Shown: one piece after another, positions 19,230 to 28,583 of the stretch
Layout of the letters: each line of letters starts with the position of its first letter
Numbering within the stretch: position 1 is the stretch's first letter
Source: Methylobacter tundripaludum SV96
GTDB taxonomy: Bacteria > Pseudomonadota > Gammaproteobacteria > Methylococcales > Methylomonadaceae
DNA length: 64,000 bases
Direction of reading: 5' to 3'
Assembly: GCF_000190755.2 (NCBI RefSeq)
Contig: NZ_JH109153.1
Location: forward strand, 805,872-869,871
Translations under genes and position numbers: made by a program
The notes under the pieces: model-generated
What the model was told of the DNA's origin: nothing
Databases searched by the model: none
Seen by the model: only the letters and a program-made list of their open reading frames with translations

Positions 19230-19932
19230 AGCGGTTAACCCATTGGCAAGGATCTCCGGACTCTTGGCTGCTAACCTTTGAAACCGGAAATTGGATCAAA
19301 AAAACAGACCGATCAATTGATTTTCATTGTTCCATAGCAGGGGCGCAAGTCAATTTCTTTCGTTGCCGCTTAACTGAATGATGTCAATCGGCGTTCAAAA
19401 GTTATCACCTGTCAGCGTCAAAATTAACCAGAAATCATTCATTGTTCGTCATGGAAACGGAGCGTGAGCGAAGTAACGACGACTTGTATGGATGCAAGGA
19501 GGTGGAGCACCAAAAAATAGGCGCTTTAGGCGCCGCAGGCATAAGCGGTCACGTGACTTTTGCCACTTGCTTGCTGGATACCCAAAACGAAAATAATGCC
19601 CCCGATCGCCCATCATTTCTCATTCATTATGAGAGTACACAGCTTAAACCACTGCCTTAAAACCAGGGCCCGCTATATTTTATAAAAATTGCAAAAAAAC
19701 TTTCAAATTCAATTTAAGACCATGAATTCGTAATAATACTAATAGTATTTATACAAATTGTTTTTAAATTATTTCCATGGGAAATTGAGAGCCGGAAAGA
19801 AAGAAACAAGTAAAACTATAGATGTACAAAACAAGTTAGGCGATATATAGACCGATGTGCTCACTGTAGTAATCAATTGAGTCGGCCCCCATTGATTCTT
19901 TGATTCTAAACTGAAGATATGAGGAAGAATCT
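19230..19932. other. Intergenic region with repeat remnant
   Basis: No gene is seen. Bases 19480-19515 (ATGGATGCAAGGAGGTGGAG) match a block found in the repeats at about 3190-3240 and 33328-33360, so this is a decayed copy of that repeat family. Bases 19660-19930 are AT-rich and probably carry the promoter of the following protease gene; GAGGAAG precedes its ATG. Confidence 0.55.
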
Positions 19933-21108
19933 ATGGCAAACAAACAGACCAAAGGACAAAGCAAGCCCGGGCCGATAACGGCCGAGGAGATGCTGCGACT
20001 GGAAAACACCCCGGCGTCGCGAGCAATGCCCGACGAGATACGGGAGCAGCTCTACAGCCGTAGGATGGTGATTTCCTCAAGCCATGCGGAGTTCGACCCG
20101 CGCAAGCACTTCAGCCGGGTGGAAGGAGAGGAAGGCGCGTGGCAGCTGGATACGGACTATCCCGTCGTCAGCGGGATTCCGGTGCGAGAGATGAAGCGTG
20201 TGGAGCCGGACTCGCTGAAGGTCGCGCCGCGGAAAACAGTGCGTGTCGACGCGTTCCGTCCGGAGTGGCAGCCGCACATCTACCACCCGAAAATGGCTCG
20301 ATTCGCGGATGAGCGAACCATGCTGCGTAGGAAATCGGGTGCATTGGTACGGCCTCACATCGTGTTTAACAACGACGACCGCGCAATCTTTCTGCCGGAG
20401 GGGTATCCCTGGCACTGCGTGGGAAGGGTGTTCGTGAAGACGCCGGAATCCGGCGCTGCCTGGAAGGTCACCGGAACAGGAACACTGGTGGGCGCACGTA
20501 CGGTGCTTACGTCCGGACATTTGATCCCGTGGGGCCGGGGAGATGCAATGATCAAGTTCGTTCCCGGCTACTTCAATGGAAATTCAGTGGTGGGTGCAGG
20601 AGTCGAGAGTTGGGGGACCCATGTGCATGGCTACAACGCAGGACAGAGACAGGCCTGGGATCTTGCCGTGATCCGGTTGGAGGATGCACTGGGTGACTGG
20701 CTGGGCACTTTCGGCGCGAAGACCTACGACGACGACTGGGAAGACGACCCGCGATGGACCTTGGTGGGCTATCCGGGTGAAATTAACGTGACGGCGACGT
20801 GGTGGCCCCCCGGCCTCACGAGTACCAAAGTCAATGGCGAGTTCCCGACCAGGCAATTCGGCATCTCGGTCGAAGACGACGATTCGGACGGCAACGCATT
20901 GGAGATCGAACACCACGGGGACTCCACCGACGGAAATTCCGGCGGCCCTTTGTTCGGTGACTGGCCGAAAGGCCCGTATGTGATCGGCGTCGAAAGCGGT
21001 GGGCAGACCGCCGAGTTTCTGGGAGTCACGCTGGAGCAGAACAACGTGGCGGCCGGTGGGAACGGTATGGTCGATCTGGTGCGATGGGCGAGAGAGAACT
21101 GGCCATGA
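19933..21108 (+). CDS. Trypsin-like serine protease (family S1-like), no signal peptide
   Basis: The 391-residue product has a chymotrypsin-type triad: His196 in VLTSGHLIPWG, Asp243 in AWDLAVIRLED and Ser336 in DGNSGGPLFG. The first ~150 residues are polar and not recognised; they may be a propeptide or targeting region. No signal peptide is visible, which is unusual for this fold. The gene looks more G+C-rich than its neighbours, and the long AT-rich leader contrasts with it, hinting at horizontal acquisition. It ends one base before the convergent exporter permease gene. Substrate unknown. Confidence 0.85.
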   Translation: MANKQTKGQSKPGPITAEEMLRLENTPASRAMPDEIREQLYSRRMVISSSHAEFDPRKHFSRVEGEEGAWQLDTDYPVVSGIPVREMKRVEPDSLKVAPRKTVRVDAFRPEWQPHIYHPKMARFADERTMLRRKSGALVRPHIVFNNDDRAIFLPEGYPWHCVGRVFVKTPESGAAWKVTGTGTLVGARTVLTSGHLIPWGRGDAMIKFVPGYFNGNSVVGAGVESWGTHVHGYNAGQRQAWDLAVIRLEDALGDWLGTFGAKTYDDDWEDDPRWTLVGYPGEINVTATWWPPGLTSTKVNGEFPTRQFGISVEDDDSDGNALEIEHHGDSTDGNSGGPLFGDWPKGPYVIGVESGGQTAEFLGVTLEQNNVAAGGNGMVDLVRWARENWP

Positions 21109-21109
21109 A

Positions 21110-22333
21110 CTATTGAAACCGTAGCGCTTCGATAGGCTTAAGATCTGCGGCTTTGCGCGCGGGGTAAAAACCGAAGAATACGCCGACGGCTACGGCTACG
21201 CCAAACGCGAGCAATACCGAACTGAGCGTTACGACGACCAGCGCGTCATTGAATCGGCTGAAGAAATAAGCGCAAGCGATGCCCACCACTACGCCAATGA
21301 AGCTTCCTGCCAACGAAATCATCACGGCTTCAAACAGAAATTGCAGCAAAATATCGCGTCTTCTTGCGCCTATCGCCATGCGGATGCCGATTTCACGGGT
21401 TCTTTCGGTAACCGAAACCAGCATGATGTTCATGATGCCGATACCGCCGACCAGCAGCGACACCGATGCGATCGCGCCGAGCATCGTCGACATGGCCTTG
21501 GTGGTGCCGGCAGCGGCTTGGGCTACTGCGGTGAGGTTGCGGACCGAAAAATCATCCTCTTGTCCGGGATGAATCCTGTGCCTAACCTTAAGCAATTCGT
21601 TCATGCTGCGTTCGGCTTTGTCCATGACTTCGGCTGATTTGGCTTTGACCATGACGAAGCGAACCATGCCGGGGAATTGATTGCCGAACAGTTGGCGCTG
21701 AGCGGTGGTAATAGGAACAAACACGGTATCGTCCTGATCTCTTCCATCCAGGCTTTGGCCTTTCGACGACAAGATGCCCAGCACCAGGAACGGACTGTTT
21801 TTCACCCTGACCATTTTTCCGACCGGGTTCTCATCGCCGAAAAGATTGCGAGCCACGGTTTGCCCCATCAGCAGCACCCGCGTTGCCGAGCGTATATCGC
21901 TGTCGCTGAAGGCTTCACCCGAAATGACCGGCCATTCCCGGACTTCGAGATAAGCGGGCGTGGTTCCGGACACCTGGGTGCTCCAGTTGTTCGAAGCGTA
22001 AATAAGTTGGGCGTTGTTGGGGAGGGTTGGCGCGACTGCGGCGATTTCCGGTAATTCGCCGATGGCTTGCGCATCGGCCAAGGTCAGTGTCGGTACGGTC
22101 CCGGAACCTTGCCTTAAACCTCCGGCCGAAGTTGAGCCCGACAGTATGATGAACAGGTTGCTGCCCATTGAGGCGATGGATTCGTTGACCATCAATTGCG
22201 CGCCCTGGCCGATCGCCAGCATCATGATCACCGCCCCGACCCCGAACACCATGCCCAGCATAGTTAGCAAGGTGCGCATGCGATTGGCGCGCATCGCCTC
22301 CCAACCTTCGCCTAATAATGAGCCGATGATCAT
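21110..22333 (-). CDS. MacB-type ABC transporter permease
   Basis: A 407-residue membrane protein of the MacB/FtsX-like permease family. It has an N-terminal helix (RTLLTMLGMVFGVGAVIMM), a large periplasmic domain and three C-terminal helices containing ERTREIGIRMAIGARRRDIL. It overlaps the ATPase gene upstream (ATGA). With the ATPase, adaptor and outer-membrane protein encoded upstream it forms a tripartite exporter in which ATP hydrolysis drives transfer from the periplasm outwards. Substrate unknown. Confidence 0.92.
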   Translation of the reverse strand: MIIGSLLGEGWEAMRANRMRTLLTMLGMVFGVGAVIMMLAIGQGAQLMVNESIASMGSNLFIILSGSTSAGGLRQGSGTVPTLTLADAQAIGELPEIAAVAPTLPNNAQLIYASNNWSTQVSGTTPAYLEVREWPVISGEAFSDSDIRSATRVLLMGQTVARNLFGDENPVGKMVRVKNSPFLVLGILSSKGQSLDGRDQDDTVFVPITTAQRQLFGNQFPGMVRFVMVKAKSAEVMDKAERSMNELLKVRHRIHPGQEDDFSVRNLTAVAQAAAGTTKAMSTMLGAIASVSLLVGGIGIMNIMLVSVTERTREIGIRMAIGARRRDILLQFLFEAVMISLAGSFIGVVVGIACAYFFSRFNDALVVVTLSSVLLAFGVAVAVGVFFGFYPARKAADLKPIEALRFQ

Positions 22334-23010
22334 GATGGCTGATCCGTTGCAATTCGTCCATCGACCACCCGGATCAAGCGCTTGGCGTGGGCTGCAATAT
22401 CGGCTTCATGGGTGACCAGAATGATCGTGATATTCTGCTCTTCATTCAAGGTCTGAAAGATTTTCATGATGTCCCCACCGGTTTGGGTATCGAGGTTGCC
22501 GGTCGGCTCGTCCGCCAGAATCAGTTTGGGGTCGGTGACCAATGCCCTGGCGATGGCTACGCGCTGCTGCTGTCCGCCCGACAATTGATTCGGCCTGCGA
22601 TCGCCGAATTGAGCCAAGCCGACTCGCTCCAGCATCATAGACGCTTTTTCGCGTCGCTCTGCCTTGCTTTTTCCGGCATAAAGCAAGGGCAATCCGATGT
22701 TGTCCAAAATCGAGCTTCTCGGCAACAAGTTAAATCCTTGAAAAACGAACCCGATCAAGCGGTTTCGCAATAAAGCCAATTCGTCAGAGTTTAAGGCGGC
22801 GGTGTCCCTGCCTTCCAGATAATAATGCCCGTCTGTTGCGGTATCCAGACAGCCGAGTATATTCATCAGCGTCGATTTTCCTGAACCGGAATGCCCCATG
22901 ATCGCGACGAACTCGCCGCTTTCGATGTTGAAACTCACATCCTTAAGCACCGGCATGTTTTCCAAATAATATTTAGACAGTCCGCTGACGCTGATCAAAG
23001 GGCGTTCCAT
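22330..23010 (-). CDS. MacB-type ABC transporter ATP-binding protein
   Basis: A 226-residue ATPase with Walker [10 protein letters not shown], signature [15 protein letters not shown], Walker [13 protein letters not shown] and the switch His in LVTHEAD. This is the LolD/MacB/FtsE subgroup. The ATG at 23008-23010 overlaps the stop of the adaptor gene (TGATG), so translation is coupled; a TTG one codon earlier is less likely. It works with the separately encoded permease downstream, whereas the second system at 28.6 kb has both domains in one chain. Confidence 0.94.
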   Translation of the reverse strand: MERPLISVSGLSKYYLENMPVLKDVSFNIESGEFVAIMGHSGSGKSTLMNILGCLDTATDGHYYLEGRDTAALNSDELALLRNRLIGFVFQGFNLLPRSSILDNIGLPLLYAGKSKAERREKASMMLERVGLAQFGDRRPNQLSGGQQQRVAIARALVTDPKLILADEPTGNLDTQTGGDIMKIFQTLNEEQNITIILVTHEADIAAHAKRLIRVVDGRIATDQPS

Positions 23011-24140
23011 CAAAATGCCCTGACCCGGAAGCTGCTTTGTCCCTGCCCCTTGTCCTCAGCCTTGCGCTCGCTCTGGTCTTCGAGAATCACTAAATCGCCT
23101 TCTTTTAAATCCCCGCTGGTTATTTCCGCATACTTGCCGTCGGCGATGCCGATCTGTATGGGAACCGCCACAGCTTTATTATCCAGACGGTAGACATTCT
23201 TGCCGGGCTTGCTAATCCCTCCGGCAGGACGGAACTTGAGCGCCGCCAATGGCAGTTTCAGGATGTCGTTTCTTTCGTCAATGACGATGCTGACGAAAGC
23301 GGTCATGCCCGGCAACAAAATTTCTTCCGGGTTATTCACACTAATCACCACGTCATAGGTGACCACATTCTGCAACACTTTGGAATCCAGCCTGATGCGG
23401 AAAACTTTCCCCTGAAAAACCCGATCAGGATAAGCATCCACGGTGAAGTTCACCGTTTGATTGACCCGAATGCCGCCGACATCGGCTTCGGCGACCGAGG
23501 TGTCGATCTGCATGTGTTGCAGGTCCTGGGCGATGGTGAACAAGGTCGGTGTTTGGAAGCTTGCGGCGACGGTTTGCCCTATATCGACATTGCGCGACAC
23601 CACGACGCCCGAAACCGGGGATTTGATGATGGTGTAGCCCTTGTTGGCTTTATCGCGTTTAAGCTGGCCGATGGCCGAAGCCACTTGCGACTTGGCGGCT
23701 TCCCGTGCCTGGATGGATTGATCGAGATCCGATCTGGCCACATAATCCTGCGCATATAGCTCCTTAGACCTTGCCTCATTCGCTTGGGCAAGTTTGAGCG
23801 AGGCCTGGGCATTGGCAAGATTCGCCTGGCTTTGTTCGAGCTGGGCATTGATCAATGAGGGATCGATTTCCGCAAGCACTTGGTCTTTGTGTACCCGGTC
23901 ATTAAAATCGACATTGAGCTTGTTGACCACGCCTGAAATCTGCGTACCGACATTGACCAAAACCACCGGATTTAACGTACCGTTGGCGGAGATCGTCTTG
24001 ACGATACTGCCCCTGGCTATTTTTTCCGTGCGGTAATGCGGGACTTCTTCCGCTGCGCGCCAGACATTGAAGCCATAAATGCCCGCAGGAATTGCGATCA
24101 GGCTGAAAACAGCGACTAACTTATACCGAAAACGTGCCAT
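23010..24140 (-). CDS. MacA-like periplasmic adaptor (HlyD/RND family)
   Basis: A 376-residue membrane-fusion protein. An N-terminal anchor helix (LVAVFSLIAIPAGIYGFNVW) is followed by a lipoyl-like half (ISANGTLNPVVLVNVGTQIS), an alpha-helical hairpin of about residues 95-165 rich in Gln/Ala/Lys, the second lipoyl half (IKSPVSGVVVSRNVDIGQTV) and beta-barrel domains. It bridges the inner-membrane permease and the TolC-like channel, whose gene starts the operon 6 bases upstream. Confidence 0.93.
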   Translation of the reverse strand: MARFRYKLVAVFSLIAIPAGIYGFNVWRAAEEVPHYRTEKIARGSIVKTISANGTLNPVVLVNVGTQISGVVNKLNVDFNDRVHKDQVLAEIDPSLINAQLEQSQANLANAQASLKLAQANEARSKELYAQDYVARSDLDQSIQAREAAKSQVASAIGQLKRDKANKGYTIIKSPVSGVVVSRNVDIGQTVAASFQTPTLFTIAQDLQHMQIDTSVAEADVGGIRVNQTVNFTVDAYPDRVFQGKVFRIRLDSKVLQNVVTYDVVISVNNPEEILLPGMTAFVSIVIDERNDILKLPLAALKFRPAGGISKPGKNVYRLDNKAVAVPIQIGIADGKYAEITSGDLKEGDLVILEDQSERKAEDKGQGQSSFRVRAF

Positions 24141-24146
24141 AAGGTA

Positions 24147-25583
24147 TTACCTTGTCGGGATAGAAGAAAAATCCAATCGCCCCAATGCCTGGGCTAATTG
24201 GGCTTTTTGCGTCAGCCAGGTGTATTGGGCCTGGATTAATTGCAGTCTGGCATTGGCGTGACTGGATTGCGCATTCAAAAGATCGATAATATTACCGGCC
24301 CCGGCTTTGTAGCGACCCATCGCCACCCTTTCGGATTGAAAAGCGCTCGCCACCAGATCTTCACTGCTTTTGAAACTCTCGTGAGCGGTATTTAACAGCT
24401 GGTAGGCTCGCCAGACATCCAGGCTCACCGATTGCTCAAGCTGATCGTAATTGGCGCGCTTGACTTCGAGCTGCTCCTCCGCGCTTCGGATTTGGTAAGT
24501 CGTATTGAAGCCGGTGAACAACGGAAAACTGACTTGCATACCTATCGTCCAGCTCTGCGTATCGCTAGGCAAGCTGGTGTGGTTGTAGCCGTAATTCCCG
24601 ATTAAGGAAATGCTCGGCAGATGGCCTGCCTCGGCGGCTTTAACGTTCGCTTCGGCCGCTTTAACCGTGGCCTCGGCGGCGGCCAGATCGGGACGCATCA
24701 ATTTGGCCTCTTCGATCAAACCATGCACCAGCGTGTCCTGTTCGGCATCCGGCTTTGGCAAGAACGGAGCAGCGATATTCAAACGATAGTCGGCTTCGAG
24801 CCCCAGCGCATTGGCCAAGCTTCCGACCGCAACTCTGGCATCGCCCTCGGTCTTTTGACGATTAAGCTTGGCCTGAGCGAATGCTGTCTTCGCCTGTAGC
24901 GCATCGGCCAAAGCCGCCGCGCCGACTTCATAGCGCTTTTGAGCCGCATTGAGCGCTTCATTGCCGGCTTTCTCCGAGACCAGCGCGGCTTCTGCGGCGG
25001 CTTGCGTCGCAAAAACCTGATAATAGGCCTGAATCGCTGCAAACATCACGGTTTGCAGCGTTGCATCATGAGTCCAATTCGAAGCTTCCAGGGTTTTTTG
25101 GGCGCTTTCAAGCTGCGCTTCGCGACCGCCGAAGTTATAAAGCAGATAATTCAGGCTGACGACCGGGGTGAAACGATTGATCGGCTGCGAAGAAGCGCCT
25201 CCGCCGCTGCTGATAGTGGTTATCTGCAAGCTGCTGCTGGCGGAATTCATACTGCGCGAAACCGAGGTGTTCAGCGTGACCGTCGGTAAATAGGCCGATT
25301 TAGCGATCCCGACCTGCCCTGCCTGGAAACGTGCATTAGCCCAGGCTTGACGGGTTTGCGGATTGCTGCAAAGCGCTTGGTCGATCACATCCACCATCGT
25401 CCAGGCATGATCGGTATCTTTGTTCAGGCGACAAGGATCTTCAAGCGCCAAATGGTTTTTTCCGGGGCTTTGGCTCACTTGCCGAGTCGTGGAGAAAGGA
25501 TCGTCCAACATTCCGTCCGACCCCGAAGAAGCGGCAAAGGGCCATGACAGCAAGCAGCTTGCGAGCAAAACACGCACTTTCAT
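24147..25583 (-). CDS. TolC-like outer-membrane efflux protein
   Basis: The product is about 478 residues of the outer-membrane efflux protein family, with paired coiled-coil repeats (for example SQKTLEASNWTHDATLQT and AEATVKAAEANVKAAEAG). The start is set at ATG 25581-25583, giving a signal peptide MKVRVLLASCLLSWPFAASS; the longer frame would need a TTG 30 bases upstream. It is the first gene of the exporter operon (channel-adaptor-ATPase-permease). Confidence 0.92.
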   Translation of the reverse strand: MKVRVLLASCLLSWPFAASSGSDGMLDDPFSTTRQVSQSPGKNHLALEDPCRLNKDTDHAWTMVDVIDQALCSNPQTRQAWANARFQAGQVGIAKSAYLPTVTLNTSVSRSMNSASSSLQITTISSGGGASSQPINRFTPVVSLNYLLYNFGGREAQLESAQKTLEASNWTHDATLQTVMFAAIQAYYQVFATQAAAEAALVSEKAGNEALNAAQKRYEVGAAALADALQAKTAFAQAKLNRQKTEGDARVAVGSLANALGLEADYRLNIAAPFLPKPDAEQDTLVHGLIEEAKLMRPDLAAAEATVKAAEANVKAAEAGHLPSISLIGNYGYNHTSLPSDTQSWTIGMQVSFPLFTGFNTTYQIRSAEEQLEVKRANYDQLEQSVSLDVWRAYQLLNTAHESFKSSEDLVASAFQSERVAMGRYKAGAGNIIDLLNAQSSHANARLQLIQAQYTWLTQKAQLAQALGRLDFSSIPTR

Positions 25584-26040
25584 AGTCGGGCGAACATTAG
25601 AGAGGACGCGCAATGATGATCGTAAGGCATCGCACCCCAGAGTGTATCGGTCCTATATCGAATCATTTAATCTCCAGCGTGGCCTTAAAAAAGCGTGGTG
25701 CATTGAAATATTATAAATGACGGATCAGATAGCTTACGATTCTATCAATGTCTGTACGCTGATGCATAGTACTCGCTGATTAGCGACTCGGGGCAATTTC
25801 AGTTTCACGGAAGGCTTTCGCTCCACGTAGAAAACGACAAGCAAATTTGACGACAACGAACAAGATGGAGTAAAACAAAACTCGCCTCGTCACTACACTC
25901 CGATGAGGCGGCAACTTTCACTAAATCGGTATGTTTTGGATTTATTGACACCGATCGATCGACAGGTAAAAACTTAAATTCATAAGGCGCTTCTATCCGC
26001 AGACTCTGTTAAGCGGCTACTGTTTTGAAAGGAGTAAATA
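25584..26040. other. Divergent intergenic region, no gene seen
   Basis: This separates the divergent efflux operon and the small secreted-protein gene and should carry both promoters. I see no reading frame worth calling and no strong repeat. A clear AAGGAG lies just before the ATG at 26041. Confidence 0.6.
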
Positions 26041-26403
26041 ATGAAAACACACACGATGCTACCAACAATACTACTGATGATTTGCAGCTTGTATAGTGGG
26101 GTCGGTTGGGCGCGTGATGGAGGCCACCACGGCCATTCCAGTTTTGGCTTTTATTTCGGCGCACCGCTTTACCCTTATCCTTATTACCGCGATCCTTTTT
26201 ATTACCCTTATTATTATCCGCCGACCGTGATCACCGTACCGGCAACACCCCCAGTTTACATCCAGCAATCTCCTCCCGCTGCCCAACAATATCCGTCCGG
26301 CTACTGGTATTACTGCAACAACCCCGAAGGCTATTACCCTTATATCAAAGCATGCCCAAGAGGTTGGCAGCAAGTCGAGCCGATTCCGCCCTCACCTCGT
26401 TAA
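26041..26403 (+). CDS. Secreted protein with one GYYPYI-Cys repeat
   Basis: The product is 120 residues. A signal peptide ends near GVGWA, then comes a Tyr/Pro-rich region (PYPYYRDPFYYPYYYPPT) and one copy of the motif WYYCNNPEGYYPYIKACPRG. It is clearly paralogous to the two-repeat protein at 14889-15491, and like it is followed by a small lipoprotein. Function unknown; the two cysteines and aromatic repeat suggest a stable periplasmic or surface module. Confidence 0.85.
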   Translation: MKTHTMLPTILLMICSLYSGVGWARDGGHHGHSSFGFYFGAPLYPYPYYRDPFYYPYYYPPTVITVPATPPVYIQQSPPAAQQYPSGYWYYCNNPEGYYPYIKACPRGWQQVEPIPPSPR

Positions 26404-26414
26404 GGAGTCCGAAT

Positions 26415-26933
26415 ATGTCGCGTTTTTCTATAGTATTTTCGACCACGGTTATACTGGCGGTCAGCGGTTGCGTCAGCTTGCCTACCGGCCCCAGTGTCAT
26501 GGTACTGCCGGGTACCGGCCTGTCTTTTGATCAGTTTCGGAACGACGATGCTGTCTGCCAGCAATACGCTTATTTTCAGGTTGGCGGCACTACCGCTAAT
26601 CAAGCGGCGGTGGATAGCGGCGTCACTAGCGCCGCAGTCGGTACGGCTTTAGGTGCGGCAGCCGGAGCGGCACTCGGCGGAGGGCGCGGAGCCGCCATCG
26701 GGGCAGGCACGGGCTTGGTGGGCGGCAGTCTGGTCGGCACGGGTGCGGCCGGCAGCTCCATGTACGCAACTCAGGATCGCTATGATGTGGCCTATATTCA
26801 ATGCATGTATGCCAAAGGCCATCAGGTTCCGGTATCGGGACAGTTCTCGGGCGCAATACCCCAGCAAGCTGCGCCTCCGGCCTCGAATATTCCGCCACCG
26901 CCGCCCGGTTCGCCGCCACCTCCTCCAAAATAA
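26415..26933 (+). CDS. Glycine-zipper lipoprotein
   Basis: The ATG at 26415 is preceded by AAGGAG 6 bases away. The product is 172 residues with lipobox VSGC, then GPSVMVLPGTGLSFDQFRND. A glycine-zipper segment of about 45 residues follows (AAVGTALGAAAGAALGG and onwards), then VAYIQCMYAKGHQVPV and a poly-Pro tail. The zipper suggests membrane insertion. It is paralogous to the 15,506 gene, which has lost this segment. It sits 11 bases after its partner gene. Confidence 0.83.
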   Translation: MSRFSIVFSTTVILAVSGCVSLPTGPSVMVLPGTGLSFDQFRNDDAVCQQYAYFQVGGTTANQAAVDSGVTSAAVGTALGAAAGAALGGGRGAAIGAGTGLVGGSLVGTGAAGSSMYATQDRYDVAYIQCMYAKGHQVPVSGQFSGAIPQQAAPPASNIPPPPPGSPPPPPK

Positions 26934-26955
26934 CCGGAGCTGCATGAATTTCAAC

Positions 26956-26999
26956 GCCGAGCCGAACACGGCGAAAAAACTGTCGCGTTTTGGCTCGGC
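26956..26999. terminator. Hairpin between convergent genes
   Basis: GCCGAGCC at 26956-26963 pairs with GGCTCGGC at 26992-26999. It lies between the lipoprotein gene and the convergent NodT-type gene. There is an internal A-run but no clear T-tract after the stem, so a terminator role is plausible only. Confidence 0.4.
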
Positions 27000-27061
27000 A
27001 TAATTGCTCAGGGCGACTTATTCAACAACGCGCCGCCCCAATAAGAGCGGATATCGCCATG

Positions 27062-28417
27062 TTACGATTGCTTGCCCGACCAACCGCCGCCCAAGGCTTG
27101 ATAGAGCTGCACCATCGCAACCAGCACATCCTGCCGGGCTTGAACCTGGCTGTTCTCGGCAGTCAACAAGCTGCGTTGGGTCGAAAGCAGGGTTTGATAG
27201 TCAATCGCGCCGAGCCGATAACGATCCAAAGAAAGCTGATACGCCAACCGGGCCATGTCCACCGCATCCGCCAAAGCTTGCAGACGGCGAGTCGAGTTAC
27301 TGCGCACCGCCGCTGCATCCTCAACTTCTTTAAATGCGGTCAAAACTGTTCTTCGATAAATCTCTACCAATTCGGCGTTACGGGCCTGCGCATTCTCCAG
27401 TCCGCCTTCCAGACGGCCGCCCTGAAACAAGGGTTGCGTCAGGCCGGCAGCCATCGCCAACGCCACACCCGCCGGTTGCGGCGAGGCGATAAGAGTATCC
27501 AGGTTCAATTGCAGCTTCGGATAAAAGGCGGCCCGCGCCACGCCGATGTCGGCATTGGCGGCGATCAATTGCATTTCAATCTGCCGAATATCCGGCCTGC
27601 GCTCCAGCAAAGCGGCCGGTTGCAGGGCGTTAGCCACCGGCAGCAGCATGTCGAAAAAACGCTCGGCATTGAATGACACCGTTTGAGACGGATGCCCCAG
27701 CAGTATCGTTAACGCATTCTCCGCCAATGTATATTGCTGAATCAGCAAATCCAGGCTGGCGCGCGCCGTTGCCAGCTCAGTCTTCTGCTGCGCCACATCC
27801 AGCGCCGATACCGCACCGGCCAGATGACGCGCTTCGACAATCGCCAATACATAACTGACGTTCTCCAGAAACTCGGTCGCAATGCGCTTGCGCTCGGCCA
27901 ATGCCAGCAGATTAAAATAAGCCTCACCGACATTGGACATCACCACCAACTGCAGGGCATCGCGGGCAAAAACTTCGCTTAGCAACAGCGCCGAACCGGA
28001 GTCGCGACGGGCGCGATTGGCACCCCACAAATCGACTTCGTAAGCGACGGCAAACTGTCCGGTTTCTTTCTGAGTGTCGCCTGTTTTGTTGCGGGTATCG
28101 GTAACGTCGCCCTGTAGTCCAAGCGACGGCCACAAATTGGCACCGGCAATCTTGGCCTGAGCCCTGGCCTGCTCGACACGCTGCCTGGCCGCAGCCAGAT
28201 CGTTGTTGTAAAACAGTGACTCCGTTATCAGGTGATTGAGTTGCGCGCTGCCGAAAGCCCGCCACCACTGCGGATCGACAGCGGATTTTTGCTTTGGCAG
28301 ACTTGCATCGTACCATTGAACGGGCGTTTCCACGTCCGGCCTCTGGAAATCGGGCACCAGATTGCAGGCCGTCAAAAACAGTAACGCTGAAGTTATCAAT
28401 AATTTTCTTTTAATCAA
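27062..28417 (-). CDS. NodT-family outer-membrane efflux lipoprotein
   Basis: The 451-residue product has a lipobox (LLFLTACNLVPDF) and the duplicated outer-membrane efflux fold. The family signatures are PQWWRAFGSAQLNHLI near the N-terminus and RRPDIRQIEMQLIAANADIGVARAAFYPKLQL in the second half. It is the channel of the second exporter, downstream of macA-macB; a hairpin repeat lies between it and macB. Confidence 0.93.
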   Translation of the reverse strand: MIKRKLLITSALLFLTACNLVPDFQRPDVETPVQWYDASLPKQKSAVDPQWWRAFGSAQLNHLITESLFYNNDLAAARQRVEQARAQAKIAGANLWPSLGLQGDVTDTRNKTGDTQKETGQFAVAYEVDLWGANRARRDSGSALLLSEVFARDALQLVVMSNVGEAYFNLLALAERKRIATEFLENVSYVLAIVEARHLAGAVSALDVAQQKTELATARASLDLLIQQYTLAENALTILLGHPSQTVSFNAERFFDMLLPVANALQPAALLERRPDIRQIEMQLIAANADIGVARAAFYPKLQLNLDTLIASPQPAGVALAMAAGLTQPLFQGGRLEGGLENAQARNAELVEIYRRTVLTAFKEVEDAAAVRSNSTRRLQALADAVDMARLAYQLSLDRYRLGAIDYQTLLSTQRSLLTAENSQVQARQDVLVAMVQLYQALGGGWSGKQS

Positions 28418-28443
28418 GAGTCATTACTCAGCAGTTAGAAAAA

Positions 28444-28539
28444 AATGGAACGCAGATGACGCGGATGAATATGATGAACACAGATAACGCAATAAAAATC
28501 TTATTAAATCATAATTATCAGCGTCATCTGCGTTCCATT
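28444..28539. repeat. 19-bp perfect inverted repeat between macB and the NodT-type gene
   Basis: AATGGAACGCAGATGACGC at 28444-28462 is perfectly inverted at 28521-28539, with a 58-bp AT-rich loop. The loop holds further partial copies (GATGAACACAGATAACGC). It resembles other intra-operon repeats of the window in placement but has its own sequence. Confidence 0.85.
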
Positions 28540-28583
28540 GTATTTAATGGAAGAGTCGCCATCAGATCGTATATGTCAAATCA

